Source of the DNA: Anaerolineales bacterium | GTDB taxonomy: Bacteria; Chloroflexota; Anaerolineae; Anaerolineales; UBA11858 | Direction: 5' to 3' | Length of the DNA: 64,000 bases | Assembly: GCA_028278545.1 (NCBI GenBank) | Contig: JANQED010000019.1 | Location: forward strand, 124,001 to 188,000 | Shown: piece after piece, positions 50,374-59,601 of the stretch | Numbering within the stretch: the first letter of the stretch is position 1 | How the letters are laid out: every line of letters starts with the position of its first letter | Translations under genes and position numbers: made by a program | Notes under the pieces: generated by a model | Told to the model about the DNA's origin: nothing | Seen by the model: the letters and a program-made list of their open reading frames with translations, nothing else | The model's database searches: none

Positions 50374-50871
50374 TTAAACCACGCTCAACAGGGTCTGCCG
50401 GCGCTCAACATTGTCACCCACTTTGACTCGCATCCGCACAATCTTGCCGGCACGCGGCGATTTCAACTCATTCTGCATCTTCATCGACTCCAAGATCAGC
50501 AGCACATCCCCCTCATTCACCTCATCCCCCTCGTCCACGGGAACATCGACCACCAAGCCAGGCATGGGCGCCTTCAGGTAGAACTCGCCCCCCTGCGCCG
50601 GGCTGCTCCCAAAGGTGGACCGCAGACGATGCTCACGTTCGTCGACTACCGTGGCCGGGTAGAGCGATCCTTGCAGCAGCACCTCCCACCCAAAGTCCCC
50701 TTCGTATACATACGCCTCGTAAGATTTCCCATCAATCAACAAAGAAAACACCGACTCGCCGCTGATGGATTCAAAATTCACAGAGCAGGTTTCCCCGTTT
50801 ACGATGATATGTTCTTCATCCAAGATTTCAACGACAAACTCTTGCTCGTCTATGGTTGTAATATATTTCAT
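50374..50871 (-). CDS. biotin carboxyl carrier protein
   Basis: The 165-residue protein carries a C-terminal biotinyl domain (about 95-165) with the biotinylation site ESMKM, preceded by PMPGLVVDVPV. The N-terminal half (about 1-90) has its own beta fold, as in acyl-CoA carboxylases. It ends the carboxylase operon. GAGAG precedes ATG 50871. Confidence 0.92.
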   Translation of the reverse strand: MKYITTIDEQEFVVEILDEEHIIVNGETCSVNFESISGESVFSLLIDGKSYEAYVYEGDFGWEVLLQGSLYPATVVDEREHRLRSTFGSSPAQGGEFYLKAPMPGLVVDVPVDEGDEVNEGDVLLILESMKMQNELKSPRAGKIVRMRVKVGDNVERRQTLLSVV

Positions 50872-50900
50872 AATATGCTCTCGTTATTGGAAAATCTCGG

Positions 50901-52409
50901 TCAGCGGTGGATTCGTTCCCAACGCCCCATCCATTTCCAGTTGCTGGTATCGCGCTCATTGCGCTGGATCACGTGGGCAGAGCGTTGGGTCTGCTGGTGG
51001 GCAACCAATGTCGCCATAATCGCCGCAATATGGGGGGATGACGCCCTGCCGTGATCAGCGCGCTCCATCGAGAAACGCTTCTCAACAAACTGTGTATCGA
51101 ACTGCCCCCCCATGAAGCGATGCGAATCCATCATATTTTGGTGGAAGGGGATATTCGTGCGCACGCCGACAATCTTGTATTCCTCCAAAGCCCTGCGCAT
51201 ACGCAGGATCACCTCGGCGCGTGTTTCACCGAATACAATCAGCTTCGAAATCAACGAATCATAATATGGGGATATCTCAAAGCCCGGATACACCCCCGTA
51301 TCCACGCGCACGCCTGGGCCCGTAGGCAATAATATATTCGAAATATAGCCAGTAGAAGGCATAAAACCGTTATAGGGGTCTTCGGCATTAACCCGGCACT
51401 CTATCGCCCAGCCCTTCATCTGGATATCCGCCTGGGTATGCTTCAAAGTTCGCCCCCGGGCAACGCGGATTTGCTCTTTGACGATGTCCACACCCGTAAC
51501 CGCCTCGGTGATGGGGTGCTCAACCTGCAAACGCGTGTTCATCTCCAAAAAATAGAAATTCTTCTCACCATCCACCAAGAACTCGATCGTACCGGCGTTG
51601 ACGTATTCCACAGATTGCGCCGCTCGCACGGCGACCTCGCCCATCTGCTGGCGCAACGCCTCATCCACAAAAGGAGATGGCGATTCCTCGAGCAACTTTT
51701 GATGACGTCGCTGTAGCGAGCACTCACGCTCCCCCAGGTGGATCACATTCCCGTGCGTGTCAGCCAGGATCTGGAATTCAATGTGGCGCGCGCCCTCGAC
51801 CAGCTTCTCCAAATAGACATTACCATCCCCAAAAGCGGCCTCCGCTTCCCTGCGGGCTGATGTCAGCAGAAGGGGCATCTCCTCCAAATCGCGCACTTCG
51901 CGCATCCCCTTCCCGCCGCCGCCCGCTGTGGCCTTGATCAACAAGGGGAAGCCAATCTCCGGGGCAACCGCCAGCAATTCATCATCACGCAGAGAGCCTT
52001 CCGCTTCGGTGCCGGGCACCACCGGTATCCCGGCAGACCTCACCGTCGCCCGGGCCACGCCCTTATCGCCCATGGCAGCAATCGACGAAGGCTTCGGCCC
52101 GATGAAGGCAATGTCCTCATCGATGACCGCCTGCGCGAAATCGGCTCGCTCGGCCAAAAACCCATAACCAGGATGGATAGCCCCCGCCCCAGTCTTTTTG
52201 GCGATTTCGACGATCTTATCACCGCGCAGATACGAATCCCGAGAAGGCGCCGGACCCAATAAATAGGCTTCATCCGCATAACGCACATGCAGCGCCTGCC
52301 GGTCGGCCTCGGAATACACAGCCACGGTCTCCAGACCCAATTCTCGGCAAGCCCGCAGAACACGGACGGCGATCTCCCCACGGTTGGCAATCAGCACTTT
52401 ATTGAACAT
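50901..52409 (-). CDS. acyl-CoA carboxylase biotin carboxylase subunit
   Basis: The 502-residue biotin carboxylase has LIANRGEIAVRV, an ATP-grasp domain with GGGGKGMR, EKLVEGARHIEFQ, CSLQRRHQKL and EMNTRLQVEHP. It forms carboxybiotin from bicarbonate and ATP. It has no fused biotin domain, so BCCP is separate (next gene). GGAGAGG sets ATG 52409, just inside the preceding gene's end. Confidence 0.94.
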   Translation of the reverse strand: MFNKVLIANRGEIAVRVLRACRELGLETVAVYSEADRQALHVRYADEAYLLGPAPSRDSYLRGDKIVEIAKKTGAGAIHPGYGFLAERADFAQAVIDEDIAFIGPKPSSIAAMGDKGVARATVRSAGIPVVPGTEAEGSLRDDELLAVAPEIGFPLLIKATAGGGGKGMREVRDLEEMPLLLTSARREAEAAFGDGNVYLEKLVEGARHIEFQILADTHGNVIHLGERECSLQRRHQKLLEESPSPFVDEALRQQMGEVAVRAAQSVEYVNAGTIEFLVDGEKNFYFLEMNTRLQVEHPITEAVTGVDIVKEQIRVARGRTLKHTQADIQMKGWAIECRVNAEDPYNGFMPSTGYISNILLPTGPGVRVDTGVYPGFEISPYYDSLISKLIVFGETRAEVILRMRRALEEYKIVGVRTNIPFHQNMMDSHRFMGGQFDTQFVEKRFSMERADHGRASSPHIAAIMATLVAHQQTQRSAHVIQRNERDTSNWKWMGRWERIHR

Positions 52410-52432
52410 CGTACCTCTCCGTTTGTCAGGCA

Positions 52433-53194
52433 TCAGACATCACGTGTCACGTGATCCCTGACACGAAGGAAATCGATTACTTTTTGATTGAATATTGCTG
52501 GCATTTCTTGCGGCAGCATGTGAGCGGCACCCGGTTCTAACCATAATTCCGCACCAGGGATGCCCTTGGCGATGTCGATCGCGTGCTGCGGAGTGGCGTG
52601 CTCGTCCTCCTCGCCCTGAATCACCATTGTTGGGCAAGAAATCTCCGCGAGCAAAGGACGCATGTCCCAATCCAGTGCTTCAGGCTTGTGCCATCCATCG
52701 AACCAATTCCAGAACACAGACTCGAATTTCGAGCCATGAGCGCGCTGCATCCCCCGGCGGAAACGCTCATCGTGCTCAAAAGCGCCTTTGATCCCCAATA
52801 TACCGGGTTCCATCTTCGGCTCAAGATAAATATGCGCGGCAACCGTCACCAGACAGGTCACCATGTCGGGGTATTTCTCAGCAAAATAGATCGCCAGGGT
52901 ACCGCCATCGCTGTGACCGATTAACGCCGAACGCTGGATATTTAGCGTTCCAAGCAGTGTATACAAATCGGCCAGGTCAGTTTCGAATCCCGGCACATCG
53001 AGATGCGGGCGCGACTCGGACTGTCCATAGCCCCAACGGTCATATACCAGCACGCGATAACCAGCCTCAACGAAGGCCGGCACCTGCGCCCGCCAGGCGC
53101 GCGTCGATCCCAGGCCGTGGTGGAGCAAAACCACAGCGGGGGCAGCCTCGAATCCGTGGACTTCGATGTGCAGTCGATGATTGTTGATGATCAT
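52433..53194 (-). CDS. alpha/beta hydrolase
   Basis: The 253-residue protein has an alpha/beta-hydrolase fold: oxyanion LHHGLGSTRAW, nucleophile GHSDGG, acid in QGEEDEHATP and His in GAAHMLPQE. The substrate is unknown. It lies inside the carboxylase operon, 10 bases after the carboxyltransferase and coupled to the biotin carboxylase, which suggests an acyl-CoA- or ester-linked substrate. Confidence 0.87.
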   Translation of the reverse strand: MIINNHRLHIEVHGFEAAPAVVLLHHGLGSTRAWRAQVPAFVEAGYRVLVYDRWGYGQSESRPHLDVPGFETDLADLYTLLGTLNIQRSALIGHSDGGTLAIYFAEKYPDMVTCLVTVAAHIYLEPKMEPGILGIKGAFEHDERFRRGMQRAHGSKFESVFWNWFDGWHKPEALDWDMRPLLAEISCPTMVIQGEEDEHATPQHAIDIAKGIPGAELWLEPGAAHMLPQEMPAIFNQKVIDFLRVRDHVTRDV

Positions 53195-53204
53195 AACGCG
53201 CCCG

Positions 53205-54755
53205 CTACAACGGGATACAGCCGTGCTTCTTGGGCGGATTGGTGTCGCGCTTGTTAGAGAGCATCTCTAAAGCATTGATCAACCTGGGGCGCGTATCGCG
53301 CGGCTCGATGACATCATCGATATAGCCCCTCGAAGCAGCCACATACGGGTTGGCAAACTTCTCTCGATAATCGGCCACGAGCTCCTCTTTACGCGCCACT
53401 GGATCCTTTACCTCGGCCAATTCGTTGCGGAAGATGATCTCAACCGCGCCCTCCGGCCCCATCACCGCCAGTTCCGCGGAGGGCCAGGCCAGGTTGACGT
53501 CGCCGCGGATGTGCTTACTGCTCATCACGTCGTATGCGCCGCCATAGGCCTTGCGGGTGATGACGGTCAGTTTGGGGACAGTCGCCTCACAATAGGCATA
53601 GAGCAGCTTGGCCCCAGAACGGATGATACCGCCATGCTCTTGATCGGTACCGGGCAAGAAACCAGGCACGTCTACAAAAGTCAATATCGGGATATTGAAG
53701 GCATCACAGAAGCGCACGAAACGTCCCCCCTTTTCCGATGAATCGATATCCAGAACCCCCGCCAGGACAGCCGGCTGGTTAGCCACAATGCCCACACTGT
53801 GCCCACCCAGGCGGGCAAAACCGATCACGATATTCATCGCGTAAGAAGCATGGATTTCGAAGAACTCACCATCATCTACGATCAGTCTGATGGCATCTTT
53901 GATATTGTAGGGCTTGCTGGGGTCATCGGGGATGATGTCATCGAGTTCTTCCTCCCGGCGCAGCGGGTCATCGCCTGAGGACAGGAAGGGCGGGTCTTCC
54001 ATATTGTTCTGAGGCAGGTAACTGAGCAGTTTTTGGACCAGAAAGAGTGCGTCGGCTTCGCTATCTGCGGCCACGTGGCAAACACCCGACGTCTCAGCAT
54101 GGACATCGGCGCCGCCCAATTCCTCGAAGGTGACTTCTTCGTGTGTGACCGTTTTCACCACATTGGGCCCGGTGATGAACATATACGAAGAGCCGCGCAC
54201 CATGAAGATGAAATCTGTGATCGCCGGAGAATAAACCGCGCCGCCTGCGCAAGGGCCCATGATGACGCTGATTTGCGGGACAACACCGGAGGCCAGCGTG
54301 TTCCGCAAAAAGATGTCGGCATAGCCTCCCAGAGAGATCACCCCCTCTTGGATGCGCGCGCCGCCTGAGTCGTTCAAACCGATCACCGGTGCGCCGTTCT
54401 TCATCGCCATATCCATGATCTTGACGATCTTCTCGGCATGGACTTCGCCCAAGCTGCCCCCAAAGACGGTGAAATCTTGCGCAAAAACATATACCAGCCG
54501 GTCATCAACCGTGCCCCAACCGGTTACCACACTATCACTTAGATACTTGCGCTTATCCAAATCGAAATCGGAGGTACGGTGGGTCACAAACGCATCCACT
54601 TCCCGAAAAGAGCCTTTATCCAGAAAGAGATCGATGCGTTCACGGGCCGTCAGACGACCTTTTTTGTGCTGCTGTTCTATACGCTTTTCGCCCCCTCCCA
54701 AACGCGCTTCGGCTTTCAGCTCGCGTAAGCGTTGAATCTTTGGATTATCAGACAT
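53205..54755 (-). CDS. acyl-CoA carboxylase carboxyltransferase beta subunit (propionyl-CoA type)
   Basis: The 516-residue carboxyltransferase has [69 protein letters not shown] and [17 protein letters not shown] in part, typical of PccB/MmdA. It moves CO2 from biotin to an acyl-CoA, most often propionyl-CoA to methylmalonyl-CoA. Whether the complex works on acetyl-CoA or propionyl-CoA cannot be read safely. GGGAG precedes ATG 54755. Confidence 0.93.
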   Translation of the reverse strand: MSDNPKIQRLRELKAEARLGGGEKRIEQQHKKGRLTARERIDLFLDKGSFREVDAFVTHRTSDFDLDKRKYLSDSVVTGWGTVDDRLVYVFAQDFTVFGGSLGEVHAEKIVKIMDMAMKNGAPVIGLNDSGGARIQEGVISLGGYADIFLRNTLASGVVPQISVIMGPCAGGAVYSPAITDFIFMVRGSSYMFITGPNVVKTVTHEEVTFEELGGADVHAETSGVCHVAADSEADALFLVQKLLSYLPQNNMEDPPFLSSGDDPLRREEELDDIIPDDPSKPYNIKDAIRLIVDDGEFFEIHASYAMNIVIGFARLGGHSVGIVANQPAVLAGVLDIDSSEKGGRFVRFCDAFNIPILTFVDVPGFLPGTDQEHGGIIRSGAKLLYAYCEATVPKLTVITRKAYGGAYDVMSSKHIRGDVNLAWPSAELAVMGPEGAVEIIFRNELAEVKDPVARKEELVADYREKFANPYVAASRGYIDDVIEPRDTRPRLINALEMLSNKRDTNPPKKHGCIPL

Positions 54756-54817
54756 GAAGTTCTCCCGAAAAATTGGAATAATATCGCAATGAGCCCTCTA
54801 ATTGAACCATAACCCGG

Positions 54818-55270
54818 TCACCTGGGGGTTTCAATATCCATTTTGAAATGACAGCGGCTTCGAGCAAGCCGCAAAATGACATACACGTACACCAAACATA
54901 TTATCGTCAGGCCGAGGGCAAAGGGCCATCGCCCCATGATGGCCGAAGGATCGGCCAAAAACAAACGATCCAGCCAATAGTGGATCGCATACAGCGCGGC
55001 GGCGATTTGGGCCACATACCAGGCCCATTTCCGGCCAACCCAAAGGCCCCACACCAATGGAAGACCTGTCATCCCCCAGAAAGCGTTCCTCAGGGCCAGA
55101 TAGAGCGGTGGAACTGCCAGAGGCAGTTCATGCAGAAAGTCCCAATGACGCAGCGCTTCAAAGAAACCAAACCAGCCAAGGGCCATATAGCTTAACACCA
55201 GCAGGATCAGCACCGTTACGACGAAGGGCCGCTTGTGGTGGGCGATTGGGGGTTGAGGATCAGTCACCAT
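54818..55270 (-). CDS. four-helix membrane protein of unknown function
   Basis: The 150-residue protein has four predicted membrane helices (about 18-38, 48-66, 70-95, 115-140). No family recognised. It precedes the carboxylase genes by about 60 bases on the same strand and may be transcribed with them. Confidence 0.65.
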   Translation of the reverse strand: MVTDPQPPIAHHKRPFVVTVLILLVLSYMALGWFGFFEALRHWDFLHELPLAVPPLYLALRNAFWGMTGLPLVWGLWVGRKWAWYVAQIAAALYAIHYWLDRLFLADPSAIMGRWPFALGLTIICLVYVYVILRLARSRCHFKMDIETPR

Positions 55271-55388
55271 TACGATTATGGAGATTCATCTATTCCCCTA
55301 GGGCCGGGGGGGGAAGGGTAATCGGTGTATTCGAGGACCTCAGGCCCGCCATGTTGATGAAAGAGAACTGCTTTCATGTCCGCTCCGG

Positions 55389-58298
55389 CTATGGAATCTC
55401 GATCTCGAGGCCATCAGACCAAACATCAGGGCGACCGTAGGCATCCACTAGAGGCTGGTCAGATTCAACCCCCAGACGACAGAAGTAACGCCCCTGGGGA
55501 AGGTCTAGCTTGATGATCCCGCTTTGGGCAGGATTTGTCAATTGGTGTACTTGGTCGTAAACCACATCGCGCTGTACGCCATCGAGGGGCGAGAAATCCG
55601 CGTCGGTGGTGAAAACCACACTGTCGATAAACAAAGCCATGAACTTCTCAGGAGAATCTTCATAAGGACGAGTCAGCCGCCAATTTTGCGCATCGGCAGA
55701 CAGGTCAAAAGGCCCCACGCGCTCCCAAAGCCATTCGTTGACGCCATCCTCATCTACATCCGAAAAGGAGAAAGTATCATCATCTATTTCAATGTAGGCC
55801 GGCGCTTGATCTACCACCCGCTTGTAGTAGCGAATCCAGGCATAGGCCGGAACGGTATTGGGCAAGCGGGTCTGGTGCAAGGCTGCCTGGCTGCCATAGC
55901 TGTCAACCAGATAACCGTCTCCCTGCCAGCCACTTACAAAGGCAACATCTTCCCCCCAACCAGGCCCCCACTCGAAAGTCTCTGCCTCAACCCAAAGCAT
56001 ATCATCTTTTTCTTGTTCACAGGCCACGCGCAGAGAAGAAACCAAACCGCCGCTGAGCGTCCAGGCTAACGCCCTCTCGTCGTCTTCTTCATCGAGATGT
56101 TCAAGACTAAGTTGAACGGGGATGCAACTGGGCTCGGAAAGTATCGCAGCATCGAGCCGATAGCGATCGAAGAAATGGCCTTCAATCAGCGTCCCGCCCG
56201 GAAAACAGCGGAACAAAGCCCTACGCATCGCATCCCACTGTTCTCGCTGGGAGGAGGACTCGCGATCTAGCAGGATGTCCACGCGCTCCCAGTCAGCGGC
56301 ATGTTCGGCCAAATGGGGGAGCATGTCATCGATAGAGATGCGATCATAAGCACCCGAAAGCTGATCGGCGCTCAAGTGCTGGCGAAGGAATAACTCGGCA
56401 ATCTGCCACTCCACGAAAAGATGATCATCTGCGTTCGGCCAATATGGCAGATAAAGGTGTGCCTCAGCTTCCGCGGCGCTCAAAGCGTACTCACCGATCT
56501 CGCGGCGGATTTGGCGATCGGCAGGCTCGCCGACCGCGTTGAAGTATAGGTAAAAGTTGTAAAGCGGCAGCCACGCCAAAACGGCGATCCCCACGATCCA
56601 CCCCAGGGGGACCAGGGCCGGGCCAAGGAGCCGCGCCACTTCCCTGATCAAGATATATCCCGCAAGCGCAATCAACACATATGCCGCTGCAACGCCGGGA
56701 TAATAGACCCTGCCAAAAGGGGAGGCCGTCAGCACAGGGACCGGGATCAAGACCAACAACGCCCATAAGAATGCCCAGCGCGAGACGCGGCGGCGCAGGG
56801 TCATGATACCCAGGACGATCCCCAGCACCAACAATGGCAGCAGTAATGCGTTGATAAAAGGCCCCTGGCGGTTGTAAATGAAATCGAAGCGCGTATCCAC
56901 AAACCAGGACTGCGCTACCTGGCCGAGATTATCCACCAGCGTAGACCACCAATCTGACCCCCAGCCTTTTTCGTCGATCTCATAATAGTTCAAGCGGCCC
57001 ACAAAATAAGGGATCAGCAGCGGCACGGTCATCAGGGGCGGAAAGAGAAAAGCAGCCACATAAGTAACAGCGGATTTCAATTCCACACGGCTGGCGATTA
57101 ATTCAACGATGATGAGGATGAACATCACCAAAAAGACCGGCAGCACCGTATCATACGTCAGCAGGCCCAAGGCCAAGACCCAGCCGCTCAACCCATAGAC
57201 CTGCCAACGGCGCTGGCGGATGCTCCATGCCAGGATAGCCAGCGCCAGAATCGGCCAGAGCTTGACGTGGCTTTCAACGTTCGCCAGACGGCTGGCGCTG
57301 ATATCCATCACAGAGATACTGAGCAGAAACGTCCCCAATGCCGCCAATGGGATCGGTGAAATCTGACGCAGCAGCCAATAAAAAGCCAGGGTGCCCAATA
57401 AGCTGTAAAATATCACCCCCAAACGGGCTGATAAGATGCCGATTCCTACCCAGCGTTGGAAGGGCGCTTGCATATAGAAGCTCCCCGGCAGCGCATCGCG
57501 GTGGTATTCCGCACTCGAGTCGTAACGGCCATCGATCATGATCTCGACGACCTCGAAGATCCACTTCGACTCATCCCCTTCGACGCCATAGGGGACGCTG
57601 GGCAAAGCGTAGAGCCGGGCAAAAGCAGCGATGAGGAAGATGCCAATCGCCAGCAGCCATTCAGTTTGCCGCGATGGTTCTGGGCGGGCCTCTAAATCCT
57701 CTCGCAGCCGCTCCCGGGCCATCCACCCCCACGAGACAAAGCACAAAATCGCAAAGCCGTATAACCCGCCCCCCATGAGGAAGGTGCCGAATTTGAGCAC
57801 CCATTGTCCCATCCCCGCCAGAGTGAGACCGGCGAACAGCAAGGCCGCTTCCCCGCCAAAACGCCTCCGCCGCCACTGCCCCCACGTCAATGCCAACAAA
57901 CTGGCACTGCTACCCGCCACGGAGATCGCCAGACCAATCTGTTCATCGTACTTATCGATATAATCCCGCTGCCAGTGGAAGTTGAAGAAGGGTCTGCCCG
58001 GTTGATTAGGGGTGATGGGGATTTCACCCCCGAGGCGGGGAGGGGCAAACAGGAGCATATAGCCAACCCCGGCGACGATCAAGAGCAGCAAGCCAAGGTT
58101 CCATTTTTGCCCCCAGAGAGCCGTGTACCAGGGAATCGACCCGTCTACCTCAGCCGGGCTGCTCGGACGAGGGTCGAGAGGCTCCTGCTCCTGAAGGCCT
58201 TTTTCCCATCCTTTGAAGCGCGCCCAAAACAGCCACAACCAGCTGAGTATCGCCACCACAAACGGCAGCAGAAGCATCCAAAGCGAAATATCTTCCAT
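55389..58298 (-). CDS. large GT-C-like membrane glycosyltransferase with C-terminal beta domain
   Basis: The 969-residue protein has about thirteen membrane helices in residues 1-590 and a soluble C-terminal part (about 600-969) with beta-rich segments. The first large loop carries GVEGDESKWIF, like the acidic DE motif of PMT/ArnT family GT-C enzymes, followed by YHRDALPGSFYMQAPFQRW. It may move a sugar from a lipid carrier to a surface glycan or protein. The C-terminal beta domain could bind carbohydrate. I prefer ATG 58298 over ATG 58307. Substrate unknown. Confidence 0.75.
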   Translation of the reverse strand: MEDISLWMLLLPFVVAILSWLWLFWARFKGWEKGLQEQEPLDPRPSSPAEVDGSIPWYTALWGQKWNLGLLLLIVAGVGYMLLFAPPRLGGEIPITPNQPGRPFFNFHWQRDYIDKYDEQIGLAISVAGSSASLLALTWGQWRRRRFGGEAALLFAGLTLAGMGQWVLKFGTFLMGGGLYGFAILCFVSWGWMARERLREDLEARPEPSRQTEWLLAIGIFLIAAFARLYALPSVPYGVEGDESKWIFEVVEIMIDGRYDSSAEYHRDALPGSFYMQAPFQRWVGIGILSARLGVIFYSLLGTLAFYWLLRQISPIPLAALGTFLLSISVMDISASRLANVESHVKLWPILALAILAWSIRQRRWQVYGLSGWVLALGLLTYDTVLPVFLVMFILIIVELIASRVELKSAVTYVAAFLFPPLMTVPLLIPYFVGRLNYYEIDEKGWGSDWWSTLVDNLGQVAQSWFVDTRFDFIYNRQGPFINALLLPLLVLGIVLGIMTLRRRVSRWAFLWALLVLIPVPVLTASPFGRVYYPGVAAAYVLIALAGYILIREVARLLGPALVPLGWIVGIAVLAWLPLYNFYLYFNAVGEPADRQIRREIGEYALSAAEAEAHLYLPYWPNADDHLFVEWQIAELFLRQHLSADQLSGAYDRISIDDMLPHLAEHAADWERVDILLDRESSSQREQWDAMRRALFRCFPGGTLIEGHFFDRYRLDAAILSEPSCIPVQLSLEHLDEEDDERALAWTLSGGLVSSLRVACEQEKDDMLWVEAETFEWGPGWGEDVAFVSGWQGDGYLVDSYGSQAALHQTRLPNTVPAYAWIRYYKRVVDQAPAYIEIDDDTFSFSDVDEDGVNEWLWERVGPFDLSADAQNWRLTRPYEDSPEKFMALFIDSVVFTTDADFSPLDGVQRDVVYDQVHQLTNPAQSGIIKLDLPQGRYFCRLGVESDQPLVDAYGRPDVWSDGLEIEIP

Positions 58299-58325
58299 AG
58301 TGCCCATCCCCCGTTGTCAGAGGCT

Positions 58326-59498
58326 TTAGCGTAATCCGGTTTCCATGCGCGAGATCACCAAACGCTGGATCTCGCTGGTGCCTTCGTAGATTTCAGTGAT
58401 CTTGGCATCGCGGAAATAGCGTTCGACGGGATATTCCTTCGAATACCCCATGCCGCCATGGATCTGGACGGCATTGTGGGCGCAGAACATGGCCGTCTCG
58501 GAGGCAAACAGCTTCGCCATGGCCGCTTCCAAGGTATAGCGTTTGCCGGTTTTTTTGTTTTCCTCTTTCGCCAGAGCAGCCTGATAAACCAACAGGCGCG
58601 CTGCTTCGATACGCGTCTTCATGTCGGCCAGCTTGAAAGAAATCCCCTGGAATTGGCCGATCTTCTTGCCAAAGGCCTCTCGCTCGCGAACGTACTCCAG
58701 GCTGGCCTGATAGGATGCCTCGGCAATCCCCAAAGCCTGGGAAGCGATCCCGATGCGGCCGGCATCCAACACCGTCATGGCGATCTTGAAGCCCTGGCCT
58801 TCTTCCCCGAGACGCTCTTCCGCAGTGCAGCGATAGTCTTCAAACAGGATCTCGCTGGTTGCCGAGGCCCGGATGCCCAACTTTGGTTCTTTCTTCCCGC
58901 GCGAGAAACCTGGTTTATCGGCCTCGACCAGAAAAGCACTGATCCCGCGGTGTCCCTGGTCAGGGTCGGTCATCGTGAATAGAACCAGGAAGTCCGCCAC
59001 AGGGCCGCTGGTCACCCAGGATTTGCGCCCATTGATGATATAGTCATCGCCATCACGGACAGCGCGGCTGCGCATGGTGGCTGCATCAGACCCAGACATC
59101 GGTTCGGTCAGGGAATAAGCGCCAATCTTCTCTCCAGAAGCCACTGGGGTGAGGAACTTCTCTTTTTGCGCCTCCGTGCCAAATTTGAGGATGCCGTAGT
59201 TGAACAGGGAGTTGTTCACCGACATAATCGTGCCGTGGGAAGCATCCACTTTGCAGATCTCTTCCAAAGCCAGCACATACGCCAGGGTATCCATCCCCGC
59301 CCCGCCATGCTCTTCAGGGACCTCGATACCCATGAAACCCATCTCGCCCATCTTCTGGATTGTCTCGAGGGGAAAATCACCTGTTTCGTCAAACTCCGCG
59401 GCAACTGGGGCAATTTCATTTTGGGCGAAATCACGCGCTGCCATGCGAATCATTTCGTGCTCTTCAGAGAGCGCGAAATTTGGTCCTACAGCTGTCAT
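58326..59498 (-). CDS. acyl-CoA dehydrogenase
   Basis: The 390-residue flavoenzyme has YSLTEPMSGSDAA, SWVTSGPVADF, the FAD-binding VQIHGGMGYSKEYPVER in part, and the catalytic Glu in EIYEGTSEIQR, the arrangement of short/medium-chain acyl-CoA dehydrogenases. It oxidises acyl-CoA to enoyl-CoA and passes electrons to ETF. GGAGG before ATG 59498 fixes the start. Confidence 0.95.
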   Translation of the reverse strand: MTAVGPNFALSEEHEMIRMAARDFAQNEIAPVAAEFDETGDFPLETIQKMGEMGFMGIEVPEEHGGAGMDTLAYVLALEEICKVDASHGTIMSVNNSLFNYGILKFGTEAQKEKFLTPVASGEKIGAYSLTEPMSGSDAATMRSRAVRDGDDYIINGRKSWVTSGPVADFLVLFTMTDPDQGHRGISAFLVEADKPGFSRGKKEPKLGIRASATSEILFEDYRCTAEERLGEEGQGFKIAMTVLDAGRIGIASQALGIAEASYQASLEYVREREAFGKKIGQFQGISFKLADMKTRIEAARLLVYQAALAKEENKKTGKRYTLEAAMAKLFASETAMFCAHNAVQIHGGMGYSKEYPVERYFRDAKITEIYEGTSEIQRLVISRMETGLR

Positions 59499-59601
59499 TA
59501 TTCTTCCTCCATGATGCAGTATAATCACTAAATTGCACGGCTGATTATAGCACGTGTTGCCACATCGAAATCACGCCGCCCCAGGCACCTGAAAGACAGA
59601 T

